A DNA stretch of 64,000 nucleotides from Pseudonocardia asaccharolytica DSM 44247 = NBRC 16224 (GCF_000423625.1 NZ_AUII01000002.1:330111-394110); one strand, 5' to 3'. Shown: positions 26,316 to 37,740, counted from the stretch's first letter. Numbers and translations: made by a program. The notes: generated by a model from the letters alone, not told the origin.

Positions 26316-28664
26316 ATGGACCGCAAGCGCCTGCTCCGCAACCCGCTGATCTGGATCCTCGCCGCGATCCTGATTTATTTCACGTTCAGTGCGCTGTTCG
26401 ACGACACCCGCGGATACACGCAGGTCCCGACGTCCACGGCATTGGCCCAGATCGCCGACGGCAATGTCAACAAGGCCCTCGTCGAGGACAAGGAGCAGCG
26501 GCTCCGGCTGACCCTGAACACCCCGGTCGAGGGCTCCACCCAGATCATCACGCAGTACCCGGCCCAGGCCTCGGGCCAGATCTTCACCTCGCTGCAGAAC
26601 GCGACCAGCAACCCCGAGTTCAACACCGCCGTGCGCCAGGACTCCTTCCTGGTCACGATGCTCATCTACCTGATCCCGCTGGGGCTGGTGCTGCTCATCC
26701 TGTTCTGGATGATGAACAACGCCCAGGGCGGCGGGAACCGGGTGATGTCCTTCGGCAAGTCGAAGGCCAAGCAGCTGTCCAAGGACATGCCGAAGTCGAC
26801 CTTCGCGGATGTGGCGGGAGCCGACGAGGCCGTCGAGGAGCTGCACGAGATCAAGGACTTCCTGCAGAACCCCGCCCGCTACCAGGCGCTCGGCGCGAAG
26901 ATCCCGAAGGGCGTGCTGCTCTACGGTCCGCCCGGCACCGGCAAGACGCTGCTCGCCAGGGCCGTCGCCGGCGAGGCGGGCGTGCCGTTCTACACGATCT
27001 CCGGCTCCGATTTCGTCGAGATGTTCGTCGGTGTCGGCGCCTCCCGGGTGCGCGACCTGTTCGAACAGGCGAAACAGAATGCGCCCTGCATCATCTTCGT
27101 CGACGAGATCGACGCGGTCGGACGCCAGCGCGGCGCCGGCCTCGGTGGCGGTCACGACGAGCGCGAGCAGACGCTCAACCAGCTGCTCGTGGAGATGGAC
27201 GGGTTCGACCCGCGGGGCGGGATCATCCTCATCGCGGCCACCAACCGGCCCGACATCCTCGACCCCGCGCTGCTGCGCCCCGGCCGGTTCGACCGGCAGA
27301 TCCCGGTGAGCGCCCCCGATCTGGCGGGCCGACGCGCGATTCTCAACGTGCACGCCAAGGGCAAGCCGTTCGCGAACGACGTCGACTTCGACGGGCTGGC
27401 CAAGCGCACCGTCGGGATGTCCGGTGCCGATCTGGCCAACGTCATCAACGAGGCCGCGTTGCTCACCGCCCGGGAGCACGGGACGGTGATCACGGGGGCC
27501 GCGCTGGAGGAGTCGGTCGACCGGGTCATCGGAGGGCCCCGGCGCAAGAGCAAGATCATCTCTGAGGAAGAGAAGAAGATCACGGCCTACCACGAGGGCG
27601 GACATGCGCTCGCGGCGTGGGCGATGCCCGATCTCGAACCGGTCTACAAGCTCACGATCCTGCCGCGCGGCCGCACCGGCGGGCACGCGCTGGTCGTCCC
27701 CGAGGACGACAAGGGCCTGATGACGCGCTCGGAGATGATCGCGCGGCTGGTCTTCGCGATGGGCGGGCGCAGCGCCGAGGAGCTCGTCTTCCACGAGCCG
27801 ACCACCGGCGCGTCGTCCGATATCGACCAGGCCACCAAGATCGCCAAGGCGATGGTGACCGAGTACGGGATGAGTGCCCGGCTCGGCGCGGTGCGCTACG
27901 GCCGAGAGCAGGGCGATCCGTTCCTCGGCCGGTCGATGGGGGCGCAGGCCGACTACTCGCTCGAGGTCGCGCACGAGATCGACGAGGAGGTGCGCGCGCT
28001 CATCGAGGTGGCGCACACCGAGGCGTGGGACATCCTCAACACCTACCGCGACGTTCTCGACGACCTGGTCCTCGAGCTCCTGGAGAAGGAGACGCTCTCC
28101 CGAAAGGACCTGGAGCGGATCTTCGATCGGGTCGAGAAGCGGCCGCGGATCACCGCGTTCAACGATTTCGGCGGGCGCACTCCCTCCGAGAAGCCGCCGA
28201 TCCTCACCCCGGCCGAGCGGGCCCGCGAGCGCGGCGAACCCTGGCCGCCGGACACCGAACCCGCCCGCGAGCCGGCCCCGGTCGGGTCCTACCCCGGCGG
28301 CGGGTACGGCGTGCCCGTGCCGGGCCCGAACGGGGGCTACCCGACCGGGCCGGGCCAGCAGGCCCCGCCGTTCCCACCCCCGCCGTTCCCCGGCGCCCCG
28401 TACGGGCCGGGCTGGGGCACCCCGCCGGGGCAGCAGGGGTCGCGGCCCGACCAGCCCACCTCCGTGCCGCCGAACTACGGGGCCCCGCCGGACTGGCGCC
28501 CCGCGACGACCCCGGGAGGCCAGCCGTGGCCGCCGCCGCACTGGCAGGGCGGGCACCAGCAGGGGCAACCCGATCCCACGCGGCCCCCGCGGGGCGGGCC
28601 GGAGCGCGACGGCGACGCCGAGCCGGCCGACCCCCCGGGCCCGAACCAGGGCGGCGGGAACTGA
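26316..28664 (+). CDS. ftsH: ATP-dependent zinc metalloprotease FtsH
   Basis: 782 residues. Two membrane helices (about 10-27 and 110-132) flank a periplasmic-side domain. The AAA module has Walker A GPPGTGKT (about 204-211), Walker [12 protein letters not shown] and the arginine-finger region RPGRFDRQI. The protease active site HEGGH is near residue 426. The last about 140 residues are a Pro/Gly-rich tail ([30 protein letters not shown]), as seen in other actinobacterial FtsH. It degrades membrane and regulatory proteins. Its stop overlaps a CTG in the folE frame (CTGA). Confidence 0.97.
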   Translation: MDRKRLLRNPLIWILAAILIYFTFSALFDDTRGYTQVPTSTALAQIADGNVNKALVEDKEQRLRLTLNTPVEGSTQIITQYPAQASGQIFTSLQNATSNPEFNTAVRQDSFLVTMLIYLIPLGLVLLILFWMMNNAQGGGNRVMSFGKSKAKQLSKDMPKSTFADVAGADEAVEELHEIKDFLQNPARYQALGAKIPKGVLLYGPPGTGKTLLARAVAGEAGVPFYTISGSDFVEMFVGVGASRVRDLFEQAKQNAPCIIFVDEIDAVGRQRGAGLGGGHDEREQTLNQLLVEMDGFDPRGGIILIAATNRPDILDPALLRPGRFDRQIPVSAPDLAGRRAILNVHAKGKPFANDVDFDGLAKRTVGMSGADLANVINEAALLTAREHGTVITGAALEESVDRVIGGPRRKSKIISEEEKKITAYHEGGHALAAWAMPDLEPVYKLTILPRGRTGGHALVVPEDDKGLMTRSEMIARLVFAMGGRSAEELVFHEPTTGASSDIDQATKIAKAMVTEYGMSARLGAVRYGREQGDPFLGRSMGAQADYSLEVAHEIDEEVRALIEVAHTEAWDILNTYRDVLDDLVLELLEKETLSRKDLERIFDRVEKRPRITAFNDFGGRTPSEKPPILTPAERARERGEPWPPDTEPAREPAPVGSYPGGGYGVPVPGPNGGYPTGPGQQAPPFPPPPFPGAPYGPGWGTPPGQQGSRPDQPTSVPPNYGAPPDWRPATTPGGQPWPPPHWQGGHQQGQPDPTRPPRGGPERDGDAEPADPPGPNQGGGN

Positions 28665-28705
28665 GCGCGAACGTCTCCGGCGATTTCACCCCGGTCCCGG
28701 CCGGG

Positions 28706-29287
28706 GTGAATGGTCGCCGGCGCGTCGATCGCCCGCGTGCGGAGGCGGCCGTCCGGGAACTGCTGGTCGCGTTGGGGGAGGATCCGGACCGCGAGGGCCT
28801 GCGCGAGACCCCGGCCCGGGTCGCGCGGGCCTACGAGGAGATCTTCGCGGGCCTCTACGTCGACGCGGACTCGGTGCTGGACAAGACCTTCGACGAGGAC
28901 CACCAGGAGCTCATCCTGGTCAGGGAGATCCCGCTGTTCTCGACCTGCGAACATCATCTGGTCCCCTTCCACGGCTTCGCGCACGTCGGGTACATCCCGA
29001 ACAAGAGCGGGCGGGTCACCGGGCTTTCCAAGATCGCGCGGGTGGTCGAGAACTACGCGCGCCGCCCACAGGTGCAGGAACGGCTGACCGGGCAGATCGC
29101 CGACGCGATCGTGCGCAAGCTCGAGCCTCGCGGGGTGATCGTGGTCATCGACGCCGAACATCTCTGTATGGCGATTCGCGGCATCAACAAGCCCGGTGCG
29201 CGCACGACGACATCGGCGGTCCGCGGACTCTTCCAGACCTCGCCGTCGTCTCGGGCCGAGGCGTTGGCGCTGATCCGGGGCGGCTGA
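28706..29287 (+). CDS. folE: GTP cyclohydrolase I
   Basis: 193 residues from GTG 28706. The zinc and catalytic motifs are [12 protein letters not shown] and [60 protein letters not shown] is the family core. It makes dihydroneopterin triphosphate from GTP, the first folate step. The only normal start after the ftsH stop is GTG 28706. A CTG at 28661, overlapping the ftsH stop as CTGA, would add 15 residues and is a possible coupled start. The product passes to folB and onward; folP follows after 3 bp. Confidence 0.94.
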   Translation: MNGRRRVDRPRAEAAVRELLVALGEDPDREGLRETPARVARAYEEIFAGLYVDADSVLDKTFDEDHQELILVREIPLFSTCEHHLVPFHGFAHVGYIPNKSGRVTGLSKIARVVENYARRPQVQERLTGQIADAIVRKLEPRGVIVVIDAEHLCMAIRGINKPGARTTTSAVRGLFQTSPSSRAEALALIRGG

Positions 29288-29290
29288 CCG

Positions 29291-30169
29291 GTGGCCGTGA
29301 GACAGGGCCTGCCCCGTCCGGGTCGGTGCGCGGTCATGGGGATCCTGAACGTCACGCCGGACTCGTTCTCCGACGGCGGCCGCTACCTCGACCGCGACGA
29401 CGCCGTCGGCCACGGGGTCCGGATGCGCGATGCCGGCGCCGACCTCGTCGACGTGGGCGGCGAGTCGACCCGGCCCGGCGCGCACCGGGTGTCCGCACAG
29501 GTCGAATGCGACCGCGTCGTCCCGGTGATCCGGGACCTGGTCGCCGAGGGCGTCCGGGTGAGCGTCGACACCACCCGCGCCGAGGTGGCGCAGGCCGCGA
29601 TCGAGGCCGGGGCCACGGTGGTCAACGACGTCTCCGGCGGGCTGGCCGATCCCCGGATGGCCGCGGTCCTCGCCGACGCCGGGCTGCCGTGGGTTCTCAT
29701 GCACTGGCGCGGGCACAGCGACCGGATGCACGAGCTGGCCCGCTACGCCGACGTCGTCGGCGAGGTACGGGCCGAACTGGTCGCCAGGGCCGATGCCGCG
29801 GTGCTGGCCGGGGTCGACCCGGCGCGGATCGTCATCGACCCCGGGCTCGGTTTCGCCAAGACCGGCGAGCACAACTGGGCGTTGTTGCGCAGGCTCGACG
29901 TGCTGGTGGCGCTGGGTTTCCCGGTGCTCGTCGGGGCCTCGCGCAAGCGCTTCCTCGGCGACCTGCTCGCCACGGAGGACGGCACCGTCCGCCCACCGGA
30001 CGGCCGCGAGGTCGCCACTGCGGTGATCACCGCGCTGGCGGCGAACGCGGGGGCCTGGGGGGTGCGGGTGCATGACGTCGGCTCCTCCCGGGACGCGGCT
30101 GCGGTGACCACCGCGTGGCGGTTCGGGGCCGCGCCTGATCGCAGCGTCGCGTCGCGGGGCGGCCGATGA
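29291..30169 (+). CDS. folP: Dihydropteroate synthase
   Basis: 292 residues. Family motifs: [57 protein letters not shown] and GASRKRFLG. It joins p-aminobenzoate to the pterin and is the sulfonamide target. GTG start 3 bp after folE; the stop overlaps the folB ATG (ATGA). Confidence 0.96.
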   Translation: MAVRQGLPRPGRCAVMGILNVTPDSFSDGGRYLDRDDAVGHGVRMRDAGADLVDVGGESTRPGAHRVSAQVECDRVVPVIRDLVAEGVRVSVDTTRAEVAQAAIEAGATVVNDVSGGLADPRMAAVLADAGLPWVLMHWRGHSDRMHELARYADVVGEVRAELVARADAAVLAGVDPARIVIDPGLGFAKTGEHNWALLRRLDVLVALGFPVLVGASRKRFLGDLLATEDGTVRPPDGREVATAVITALAANAGAWGVRVHDVGSSRDAAAVTTAWRFGAAPDRSVASRGGR

Positions 30170-30564
30170 CCGACCGCATCGTGCTGACGGGGCTGAAGGT
30201 GCGCGGTCACCACGGTGTCTTCGACCATGAGCGCCGCGACGGTCAGGACTTCCTCGTCGACGTCAGGGTCTGGCTCGACCTGCGCGCCGCGGCGGCGTCC
30301 GACGATCTCGCCGACACCCTCGACTACGGCGAGCTCGCCCGCCGGGCTGCCGAGATCGTCGGGGGCCCGCCGTGCAAGCTCATCGAGACCGTCGCCGGCC
30401 GGGTGGCCGACGCGGTGCTCGCCGATGAACGGCTGAGCGCCGTCGAGGTCACGATCCACAAGCCGCAGGCGCCGATCCCGCTGCAGTTCACCGACGTCGC
30501 GGTGGTGGTGTCCCGCACCCGCGCCCCCGCGAGTCGGGGTATTTCCGCGAGCGAGTCGGGATGA
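30166..30564 (+). CDS. folB: Dihydroneopterin aldolase
   Basis: 132 residues. [27 protein letters not shown] (catalytic Lys/His region), [18 protein letters not shown] and [14 protein letters not shown] are typical, as is [22 protein letters not shown]. It converts dihydroneopterin to hydroxymethyl-dihydropterin. Its last about 12 residues ([12 protein letters not shown]) are encoded by two copies of a 22-bp repeat, so the C-terminus is repeat-derived and longer than usual. The stop overlaps the folK ATG. Confidence 0.95.
   Translation: MTDRIVLTGLKVRGHHGVFDHERRDGQDFLVDVRVWLDLRAAAASDDLADTLDYGELARRAAEIVGGPPCKLIETVAGRVADAVLADERLSAVEVTIHKPQAPIPLQFTDVAVVVSRTRAPASRGISASESG
30528..30563. repeat. 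Two tandem copies of a 22-bp GAGTCGGG repeat at the folB/folK junction
   Basis: CGCGAGTCGGGGTATTTCC and GCGAGTCGGGATGAG are repeats of the same unit, with their GAG triplets at 30531 and 30553, exactly 22 bp apart. The second copy supplies the folB stop and the folK start codon. Three more copies with the same 22-bp period are at 46131-46196. Confidence 0.8.
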
Positions 30565-31064
30565 GCCGCGCCGTGCTGAGCCTCGGCTCCAACCTCGGCG
30601 ACCGGTTCGGGCATCTCCGCTCGGTCGTCGACGACCTGGCCGGCGTCCTCGTCGCGGTCTCCCCGGTCTACGAGACCGCACCGTGGGGCGGGGTCGCGCA
30701 GGGTGACTTTCTCAACGCCGTGGTCATCGTCGACGATCCGGACACCGGCGCCTGGGGCTGGTTGCGTCGCGGGCAGCGGCTGGAGCAGGCGGCGGGGCGG
30801 GTCCGAACCGTCCACTGGGGTCCCCGCACCCTCGACGTCGACGTCGTGACCGTGGACGGCGTGGTCAGCGACGACCCGGAACTGCTGCTGCCCCATCCCG
30901 GCACACCGCAGCGGGCGACGGTCCTCGTCCCCTGGCTCGATATCGAGCCCGCCGCGGTGCTGCCCGGCCACGGCCCGGTACGGGAGCTGCTCGACACGCT
31001 CCCGGCCGGCGACGTCGGGACCATGCGCCGCCGCGACGAGCTGTCGCTGACGCCCGCACGATGA
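30561..31064 (+). CDS. folK: 2-amino-4-hydroxy-6-hydroxymethyldihydropteridine pyrophosphokinase
   Basis: 167 residues. [37 protein letters not shown] and the [10 protein letters not shown] metal-binding pair are diagnostic, with [18 protein letters not shown] in the C half. It activates the pterin for dihydropteroate synthase. Coupled to folB (ATGA) and to the next gene (ATGA at 31061). Confidence 0.95.
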   Translation: MSRAVLSLGSNLGDRFGHLRSVVDDLAGVLVAVSPVYETAPWGGVAQGDFLNAVVIVDDPDTGAWGWLRRGQRLEQAAGRVRTVHWGPRTLDVDVVTVDGVVSDDPELLLPHPGTPQRATVLVPWLDIEPAAVLPGHGPVRELLDTLPAGDVGTMRRRDELSLTPAR

Positions 31065-31516
31065 AGCCGACCCGGATCCGCGATCTGCTCGCCATGGCGG
31101 CGGTGGCGGCGGTGATCGGGCATCTGCTCGTGCGGATGACCTACGGTTCGCTTCCGGCGTTCCCGGTTCCGGCCGGGGCCACCCTGGGCGTGCTCGGCCT
31201 CGCCGAGGTGATTGCGGGCAACCTGCTGCGCGCCCGGATCCAGCGCCGTCCGGGGAGCAGACCGGTGCAGCCGCTGGTCGCCGCGCGAGCGGTGCTGGTG
31301 GCGCAGGCGTCTGCCCGGGGCGGAGCGCTCGTCGCCGGGCTGTGGGCGGGCCTGCTGGCCTACGTGCTGCCGATGAGCGGCGAGATCTCGGCCGCGGCCG
31401 GCGATGCGGTGGCGGCCGGCGTCGGGCTGGCGTGCTCGCTCGGCCTCGTCGGTGGCGCGCTGTGGCTGGAGCACTGCTGTCGCACCCCGGACGACGATTC
31501 GTCCGCGGAACCATGA
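31061..31516 (+). CDS. DUF3180 membrane protein
   Basis: 151 residues with about four membrane helices (LLAMAAVAAVIGHLLV, LGVLGLAEVIAGNLL, GALVAGLWAGLLAYVL, AGVGLACSLGLVGGALWL). It sits where actinobacteria have a DUF3180 gene after folK (Rv3605c position) and overlaps the folK stop by 4 bp. Its function is unknown; the constant position suggests a link to folate or to the downstream membrane protease. Confidence 0.85.
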   Translation: MKPTRIRDLLAMAAVAAVIGHLLVRMTYGSLPAFPVPAGATLGVLGLAEVIAGNLLRARIQRRPGSRPVQPLVAARAVLVAQASARGGALVAGLWAGLLAYVLPMSGEISAAAGDAVAAGVGLACSLGLVGGALWLEHCCRTPDDDSSAEP

Positions 31517-31543
31517 CCCGAGCCGCGCGGCGGTGACCGCCCG

Positions 31544-31549
31544 TAGGCT
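31544..31549 (+). promoter_or_regulatory. -10 box of the PrsW-type gene (leaderless)
   Basis: TAGGCT ends 7 nt before the ATG at 31557; no RBS is present. Confidence 0.45.
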
Positions 31550-31556
31550 CCCGCAT

Positions 31557-32840
31557 ATGGCCCAGTCGATCCCGATGCCCGCCCGCACCCGGCGGCGTCG
31601 CGGCGTGCTGGCCCCCGTCGCCGGCCTCGTCGTGCTCGGCATCTGCGGGTTGGCGGTGGTCGGCATCGTCGGCTCGCAGGTCGGGCCCGGGGCGGTCATT
31701 GCCGGTGCGCTGTGCGCATTGCTGCCGGTCGGGCCCGTAGTGGCGACCTTCCTGTGGATCGATCGCTGGGAGCCCGAACCGCCCCGGTTGCTGCTGGTGG
31801 CGTTCCTGTGGGGCGCGGGGTTCGCCGCGCTGTCCGCTCTGTTGATCAACAGCAGCGCCATGTACGCGGCCGATCAGCTGCTCGGCCGGGGTAGGGCCGA
31901 CGTCGTCGGGGGCGCGATCATCGCACCGTTCGTCGAGGAGGGGCTCAAGGGTCTGTTCCTGGTGGGGCTCCTGGTGTTCCGGCGCCGTGAGTTCGACGGC
32001 ATCGTCGACGGCGTCGTGTACGCGGGCCTGGTCGCGACCGGGTTCGCCTTCACCGAGAACATCCTCTACATCGGGCGGGCGTTCGCCGAGGACGGGGTGA
32101 TCGGGCAGAGCGGCGGGGTGCTCGCCGTGCTGCTGCTGCGCGGGGTGTTCTCGCCGTTCGCGCATCCCCTGTTCACCGCGATGACCGGGATCGGCGCGGG
32201 TATCGCCGCGACCAGCCGTAGCGCGGTGGTGCGGGTCCTGGCGGTGGTCGCGGGCTACCTCGTCGCCGTCGTGCTGCACGGGCTCTGGAACGGCGCGGCG
32301 ATCCTCGGCGACGGGGCTGCCTTCGTCGGCGTCTACGGCTTCGTCATGGTGCCGCTGTTCCTCGCGGTGATCACGCTGGTGCTGTGGCAGCGGCGCCACG
32401 AGCAGCGGGTCGTGGCGCAGCAGCTGCCCGGGTTCGTCCAGTCCGGGTGGATCGCACCGAGCGAGATGCCGCTGCTGGCGAGTCTCGCCGGCCGCCGCGG
32501 TTGGCGGGCCGCCGTCCGCCAGCGCTCCGGGCGGGCCGCCGCCGCGGCCGTCGCCGACTACCAGGCCGCCGTCACCGAGCTCGCCTTCCTGCGCCGCCGG
32601 ATCTCCCGCGGCACGGTGCGCGGGGACGCCCGCCGGCGGCACGACGAGATGCTCGCCGAGCTGTTCCGGGCGCGGGCACGGGCGATCGGGATGCCCGACG
32701 CGCTCGCCGCGGCGTGGCGCCGGCAACAGCCTCCCCCCGGCTGGGCCCCGCCCTCGCAGGCCGGATACCGCGCGGGGTACGGTCCGCCCCCCGGATACCG
32801 CCCGCCGGGCGGTGGCGGCGGCCGCCCGACCGCTGGGTGA
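31557..32840 (+). CDS. PrsW-family intramembrane metalloprotease
   Basis: 427 residues. Eight or so membrane helices carry the family motifs: APFVEEGLKGLFL (EExxK), GFAFTENILYI, FAHPLFTAMTGIGAG and HGLWNGAA. PrsW proteases cut membrane-bound anti-sigma factors in Bacillus; what this one cuts is unknown. The cytoplasmic tail is long and ends in a Pro/Gly/Tyr-rich stretch (PPPGWAPPSQAGYRAGYG), similar in style to the FtsH tail 4 kb upstream. It starts 40 bp after DUF3180 from its own leaderless promoter. Confidence 0.9.
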   Translation: MAQSIPMPARTRRRRGVLAPVAGLVVLGICGLAVVGIVGSQVGPGAVIAGALCALLPVGPVVATFLWIDRWEPEPPRLLLVAFLWGAGFAALSALLINSSAMYAADQLLGRGRADVVGGAIIAPFVEEGLKGLFLVGLLVFRRREFDGIVDGVVYAGLVATGFAFTENILYIGRAFAEDGVIGQSGGVLAVLLLRGVFSPFAHPLFTAMTGIGAGIAATSRSAVVRVLAVVAGYLVAVVLHGLWNGAAILGDGAAFVGVYGFVMVPLFLAVITLVLWQRRHEQRVVAQQLPGFVQSGWIAPSEMPLLASLAGRRGWRAAVRQRSGRAAAAAVADYQAAVTELAFLRRRISRGTVRGDARRRHDEMLAELFRARARAIGMPDALAAAWRRQQPPPGWAPPSQAGYRAGYGPPPGYRPPGGGGGRPTAG

Positions 32841-32963
32841 ACCCCATCACGGGCCGTCGCCGAGGCCCCCTGCCGCGTTTTAATCTTTCCTCCGCGTCGC
32901 TAGCGATTCGTCGACACCTCGTCTGGTACCCCGGCAGGGACTGGAACGAGCAAGGAGCGCGGG

Positions 32964-33857
32964 ATGAGTGCAGGCCGGCCTGCTCGGCTGGCCGTCGGAG
33001 TGGTCTCCGCCGGCCGTGTCGGATCCGTCGTGGGGGCGGCGTTGGCGGCCGCCGGACACCATGTCGTGGCCGTCTCGGGCGTGTCCCGGGCTTCGGTCCA
33101 CCGCGCGCAGACCCTGCTGCCCGGTGTCGCGCTGCTGCCCCCCGACGAGGTCGTGCAGCGGGCCGATCTCGCGCTGCTCGCGGTCCCGGACGACGTGTTG
33201 CCCGGCCTGGTCCGCGGGCTCGCCGCGGCCGGCTGCTTCCGTCCCGGCCAGATCGTCGTGCACACTTCGGGCGCGCACGGTGTCGCGGTGCTGGATCCGG
33301 CGGTCGAGTACGGCGTGCTGCCGCTGGCCCTGCATCCGGTCATGACGTTCACCGGCCGCTCCGAGGACGTCGAGCGGCTCGCCTCGTGCTGCGTCAGCGT
33401 CACCGCCGCGGCCGATGACGAGGCGGCATGGAGCGTGGGGGAGGCGCTCGTCGTCGAGATGAACGCGGAACCGGTGCGGGTGCCTGCGGCCGTCCGTCCC
33501 CTTTACCACGCCGCCCTCGCCCACGGCGCGAACCATCTGGTCACGCTCGTGCGCGACTGCGCCGACGCGCTGGAGCAGGCCGGCATCCGGCCCGCGGAAC
33601 GGCTGATCGGGCCGCTGCTGTCGGCGGCCCTGGACAACGCCCTGCGGCACGGCGACCGCGCGCTCACCGGGCCGGTCGCCCGCGGCGACAGCGGCACCGT
33701 GCGCCTGCATCTGCGCGAGCTCGGTGCCCGGGACCCGGATCTCGCCGAAACCTACCGGGTGCTGGCCGCGCGGACCGCGCACCGCGCCGAGGCCGCCGGC
33801 CTGCTGCCCGCGCACGCCGCCTCCGACGTGCTCACCACCCTACGGGAGGACCGATGA
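32964..33857 (+). CDS. Rossmann-like and DUF2520 domain protein
   Basis: 297 residues. The N-terminal Rossmann fold ([32 protein letters not shown]) is of the ketopantoate-reductase/pyrroline-carboxylate-reductase type, followed by a helical DUF2520 domain ([10 protein letters not shown] ... [25 protein letters not shown]). RBS AAGGAG. Its stop overlaps the panC start (ATGA) and it holds the Rv3603c position. Because the ketopantoate reductase gene is not nearby, a role in the pantothenate pathway is possible but unproven. Confidence 0.88.
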   Translation: MSAGRPARLAVGVVSAGRVGSVVGAALAAAGHHVVAVSGVSRASVHRAQTLLPGVALLPPDEVVQRADLALLAVPDDVLPGLVRGLAAAGCFRPGQIVVHTSGAHGVAVLDPAVEYGVLPLALHPVMTFTGRSEDVERLASCCVSVTAAADDEAAWSVGEALVVEMNAEPVRVPAAVRPLYHAALAHGANHLVTLVRDCADALEQAGIRPAERLIGPLLSAALDNALRHGDRALTGPVARGDSGTVRLHLRELGARDPDLAETYRVLAARTAHRAEAAGLLPAHAASDVLTTLREDR

Positions 33858-34732
33858 TCACCGCCCCGGCCGCCGGGGGCTACCGCGCCGGCCAGCTGAC
33901 CACCCACCGCGAACCCGCCCAGCTGACGGCGGTGACCAGGGCGCTGCGCGGGGCGGGACGCAAGATCGTGCTGGTGCCGACGATGGGTGCCCTGCACGAG
34001 GGCCACCGCGAGCTGATCCGGCACGCGCGCCGCGTGCCGGGCGCGGTCGTCACGGCCGTGTCGATCTTCGTCAACCCTCTGCAGTTCGGGCCGGACGAGG
34101 ATCTGGAGCGCTATCCGCGCCCGCTCGAGGACGACCTGGAAGCCTGCCGCGAGGAGGGCGTCGAGCTGGTCTTCACCCCCGGGGTGGAGCACATGTACCC
34201 ACCCGGCTCGGATACCAGGGTGGTCGCCAACGCGCTGGCCGACGAGCTCGAGGGCGCCGTCCGCCCTGGTCACTTCGCGGGCGTGCTGACCGTCGTGGCC
34301 AAGCTGTTCCACATCGTCGGCCCGGATGTCGCGCTGTTCGGCGAGAAGGACTACCAGCAGCTCGTCCTGATCCGGAAGATGGCGCACGACCTGGACTTCC
34401 CCCTCGCCGTGGTCGGTGTGCCGACCGTCCGCGAGCCGGACGGGCTCGCGCTCTCGTCGCGCAACGCCTACCTCTCACCCGACCATCGGGCCAGGGCCGC
34501 GACGCTGGCCCGCGCGCTCACCGAGGGTGCGTCGGTGAGCGCCCGCGGCGCCGACGCCGTCCTCGAACGGGCCCGGGCGGTGCTGGCGACCGAGCCCGCG
34601 CTGCAGGTGGAGTACCTCGAGCTTCGCGATCCGGAGCTCGGGCCGACACCGGCCTCCGGCCGCGCCCGGCTACTGGCGGCCGCCCGGCTGGGCGGCACCC
34701 GCCTCATCGACAACGTCCCGGTCCAGCTGTAG
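33854..34732 (+). CDS. panC: Pantoate--beta-alanine ligase (pantothenate synthetase)
   Basis: 292 residues. The ATP-binding [18 protein letters not shown] (HIGH-like), [47 protein letters not shown] and [12 protein letters not shown] (KMSKS-like) are all present. It joins pantoate and beta-alanine using ATP. Start ATG 33854 overlaps the upstream stop by 4 bp. Confidence 0.96.
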   Translation: MITAPAAGGYRAGQLTTHREPAQLTAVTRALRGAGRKIVLVPTMGALHEGHRELIRHARRVPGAVVTAVSIFVNPLQFGPDEDLERYPRPLEDDLEACREEGVELVFTPGVEHMYPPGSDTRVVANALADELEGAVRPGHFAGVLTVVAKLFHIVGPDVALFGEKDYQQLVLIRKMAHDLDFPLAVVGVPTVREPDGLALSSRNAYLSPDHRARAATLARALTEGASVSARGADAVLERARAVLATEPALQVEYLELRDPELGPTPASGRARLLAAARLGGTRLIDNVPVQL

Positions 34733-34744
34733 CGGGGAGAATGC

Positions 34745-35182
34745 ATGTTCCGCACGATGATGAAGTCCAAGATCCACCGCGCGACCGTGACGCAGGCGGA
34801 CCTGCACTACGTCGGCTCGGTCACCGTCGACCTCGACCTGATGGAGGCCGCGGACCTGCTGGAGGGCGAGCAGGTCGCGATCGTCGACATCACCAACGGG
34901 GCCCGGCTGGAGACCTATGTGATCCCCGGTCCACGCGGCAGCGGCGTAATCGGTATCAACGGGGCGGCCGCACATCTCGTCCACCCCGGTGACCTGGTCA
35001 TCCTCATCTCCTACGCGATGATGGACGAGGCCGAGCTGCGGGCGTACGACCCCCAGGTGGTGTTCGTCGACGAGCACAACCGGATCGTCGAACTCGGCAC
35101 CGACCCGGCGCACGCCCCGGCGGGCTCCGGCCTGCGGTCCGGGGCGATCACCAGGCCGCCTTCGGTCGAGCTCGTCCCGTAG
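34745..35182 (+). CDS. panD: Aspartate 1-decarboxylase (pyruvoyl enzyme precursor)
   Basis: 145 residues. The self-cleavage site Gly24-Ser25 ([12 protein letters not shown]) and [13 protein letters not shown] and [20 protein letters not shown] are typical. It makes beta-alanine for panC, 12 bp upstream. The C-terminal tail (after about 115) is longer than usual and Pro-rich, as in other actinobacteria. Confidence 0.96.
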   Translation: MFRTMMKSKIHRATVTQADLHYVGSVTVDLDLMEAADLLEGEQVAIVDITNGARLETYVIPGPRGSGVIGINGAAAHLVHPGDLVILISYAMMDEAELRAYDPQVVFVDEHNRIVELGTDPAHAPAGSGLRSGAITRPPSVELVP

Positions 35183-35184
35183 CC

Positions 35185-36042
35185 ATGCTGCTGTGCATCG
35201 ACGTCGGCAACACCCAGATCGCGCTGGGGCTCTACCCGGACGTTCCCGGCGACGTGGTCCGGCCGGAGCTGGTACACGACTGGCGGATGCGCACCGACTC
35301 CCGGATGACCGCCGACGAGCTGGAGGTCGCGATCCGCGGGCTGCTCGGCGAGCATGCCGCCCACGTCACGGGCATCGCGGCGTTGTCCACGGTGCCGGCG
35401 CTGCTGCGTGAGCTGCGGCTGCTGCTCGACCGGGGTGGCTCGCGGATACCCGCGGTCGTCGTCGGGCCGGGGGTGCGCACCGGCGTGCCGCTGCTCGTCG
35501 ACAACCCGCGTGAGGTCGGGGCCGACCGGGTCGTCAACACGCTCGCGGCGCACCGACTGTTCGGCACCGCGTGCATCGTGGTCGATTTCGGCACCTCGAC
35601 CAATATCGACGTCGTCTCCGGGCGCGGTGAGTTCCTCGGCGGTGCGCTCGCGCCGGGAATCGAGATCTCGCTGGAGGCACTGGCCACCCGGGCGGCGGCG
35701 CTGCGAACCGTCGAGCTCGTCCGGCCGCGCTCCGTGATCGGCAAGAACACGGTCGAATGCCTGCAGTCCGGGGTGCTCTACGGCTTCGCCGGACAGGTCG
35801 ACGGCCTGGTGGGCCGCATCCTCGACGAGCTCGGGCCGAAGGCGGGGCCGGTGACGGTGCTGGCGACCGGCGGGCTCGCCCCGCTGATGGAGGGCGAGTC
35901 GTCGACAATCACCCAGTTCGTTCCCGATCTCACCCTGATCGGGCTGCGGCTGACGTACCTGCGCAACATCGGCGGCGCTGCGGTCAGAAACGGTGCGAAC
36001 CCCGTACCGGCGGCGCGGGTCTCCGGCCGGGTCGCCCGATAG
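35185..36042 (+). CDS. coaX: Type III pantothenate kinase
   Basis: 285 residues of the acetate-kinase-like fold: [14 protein letters not shown] (phosphate-1), [32 protein letters not shown] (phosphate-2), [20 protein letters not shown] and [11 protein letters not shown]. It phosphorylates pantothenate, the next step after panC. It starts 2 bp after panD. Confidence 0.96.
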   Translation: MLLCIDVGNTQIALGLYPDVPGDVVRPELVHDWRMRTDSRMTADELEVAIRGLLGEHAAHVTGIAALSTVPALLRELRLLLDRGGSRIPAVVVGPGVRTGVPLLVDNPREVGADRVVNTLAAHRLFGTACIVVDFGTSTNIDVVSGRGEFLGGALAPGIEISLEALATRAAALRTVELVRPRSVIGKNTVECLQSGVLYGFAGQVDGLVGRILDELGPKAGPVTVLATGGLAPLMEGESSTITQFVPDLTLIGLRLTYLRNIGGAAVRNGANPVPAARVSGRVAR

Positions 36043-36084
36043 GCCGACGGCCGTCCCGGCGCGGAAGGGCCTGGGCCACGTCGC

Positions 36085-36090
36085 TAACCT
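36085..36090 (+). promoter_or_regulatory. -10 box of lysS (leaderless)
   Basis: TAACCT ends 8 nt before the GTG at 36099 and supports that start although the frame is open far upstream. Confidence 0.5.
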
Positions 36091-36098
36091 TGGTCGGT

Positions 36099-37595
36099 GT
36101 GACCAACGAGCATCCCGGCGACGAGGCCCTTCCCGAGCAGATCCGGGTGCGCCGGGCCAAGCGGGCCGAGCTGCTCGAATCGGGCGCCGAGGCCTATCCC
36201 GTCGAGGTGCATCGCACGCATGCGCTCCGTGAGGTTCGCCAAGCCCATCCGGATCTGCCGGTGGACACGGCAACGGGCGAGCAGGTCGCCGTCGTGGGCC
36301 GGGTCATCTTCCTGCGCAACACGGGCAAGCTCTGTTTCGCGACGCTGCGCGAGGGCGACGGCACCGAGCTGCAGGCCATGCTGAGCCTGGCGAACGTGGG
36401 TGGCGACGAGCTGGCCCGCTGGAAGTTGATGGTCGATCTCGGCGACCACGTCCTCGTGCACGGTGAGGTGATCACCTCCCGGCGGGGCGAGCTGTCGGTA
36501 TCGGCCGACCGCTGGCAGATGGTGTCCAAGGCCATCCGGCCGCTGCCGGTGGCCCATCGCGAACTGTCCGAGGAGACCCGGGTCCGGCAACGCTATGCCG
36601 ACCTCATCGTGCGGCCGCAGGCCCGGGACATGGTCCGGTCCCGCGCCAGGGTCCTGCGCACCCTGCGCAACGCCCTCGACGAACGCGGTTTCATCGAGGT
36701 CGAGACCCCGATGCTGCAGCTGCTCCACGGCGGCGCTACGGCGCGTCCGTTCGTCACGCGGTCGAATGCACTCGATACGGATCTGTACCTGCGGATCGCC
36801 CCGGAACTGTTCCTGAAGCGTTCCGTGGTCGGCGGGATCGAGCGTGTCTTCGAGCTCAACCGGGTGTTCCGCAACGAGGGTATCGACTCGACCCATTCGC
36901 CCGAGTTTGCGATGCTGGAGGCCTACCAGGCCTACGCCACCTACGACGACATGGCCGAGTTGACCCAGCAGTTGGTGCTGGCCAGCGCACACGCTGTGTT
37001 CGGATCCACCGTTGTTCGTCACGCGGACGGGTCCGAACATGACTTGGCCGGCCCATGGCGTTCCGTCACGCTGCACGAGGCGGTCTCGGAAGCGGTCGGC
37101 GAGGCCGTGAGCGTGGAGACCCCCGCGGAAAGTCTGCGGAAGCTTGCCGCGGTACATGACGTGGAGCTGAAGGATTCATGGTCGGCCGGCGAGATCATAC
37201 TGGAACTCTTCGAGAAGCTCGTCGAACACACCCTCATCAAGCCGACCTTCGTGCGGGACTACCCGGTCGAGGTGCGCCCCTTGACCAGGCAGCACCGCAG
37301 CGACCCGCGGCTGGCCGAGGCCTGGGACCTCATCGTCTTCGGCACCGAACTAGCCACGGCGTATTCCGAGCTCGTCGATCCGGTGGTGCAGCGGGAGCGG
37401 CTGAACGCGCAGTCCTTGCTGGCGGCGGCGGGCGATGCCGAGGCGATGCAGCTCGACGAGGACTTCTTGCGTGCTATGGAGTACGGAATGCCCCCTACCG
37501 GAGGTATGGGAATGGGGATCGATCGCCTCCTCATGGTCCTGACCGGGCTCGGGATCCGCGAGACGATTCTCTTCCCGCTGGTGCGACCGGAGTGA
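36099..37595 (+). CDS. lysS: Lysyl-tRNA synthetase, class II
   Basis: 498 residues. The OB-fold anticodon-binding domain ([30 protein letters not shown]) precedes the class II catalytic core: motif 1 [10 protein letters not shown], motif 2 [29 protein letters not shown] and motif 3 [13 protein letters not shown]. The start at GTG 36099 is supported by the leaderless -10 box and by similarity. Downstream a weak stem (37603-37646) precedes lsr2. Confidence 0.96.
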   Translation: MTNEHPGDEALPEQIRVRRAKRAELLESGAEAYPVEVHRTHALREVRQAHPDLPVDTATGEQVAVVGRVIFLRNTGKLCFATLREGDGTELQAMLSLANVGGDELARWKLMVDLGDHVLVHGEVITSRRGELSVSADRWQMVSKAIRPLPVAHRELSEETRVRQRYADLIVRPQARDMVRSRARVLRTLRNALDERGFIEVETPMLQLLHGGATARPFVTRSNALDTDLYLRIAPELFLKRSVVGGIERVFELNRVFRNEGIDSTHSPEFAMLEAYQAYATYDDMAELTQQLVLASAHAVFGSTVVRHADGSEHDLAGPWRSVTLHEAVSEAVGEAVSVETPAESLRKLAAVHDVELKDSWSAGEIILELFEKLVEHTLIKPTFVRDYPVEVRPLTRQHRSDPRLAEAWDLIVFGTELATAYSELVDPVVQRERLNAQSLLAAAGDAEAMQLDEDFLRAMEYGMPPTGGMGMGIDRLLMVLTGLGIRETILFPLVRPE

Positions 37596-37602
37596 TCCAG
37601 GT

Positions 37603-37646
37603 CCCCTCCGATCCTCGGGCCAATTCGTTCCCGGCGGATCGGGGGG
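37603..37646 (+). terminator. Possible weak terminator after lysS
   Basis: CCCCTCCGATCC can pair with GGATCGGGGGG across a 21-nt loop, with one bulge. It begins 8 bp after the lysS stop. No U-tract follows. Confidence 0.3.
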
Positions 37647-37740
37647 TTGCCTCGACAGCGCCGATGCAATAGAGATACGCTTCAATTCGCGGCCTCGCCG
37701 CGTGTCGTTACTGACTATTCGAGCATGGAGGGCTGCGGCG

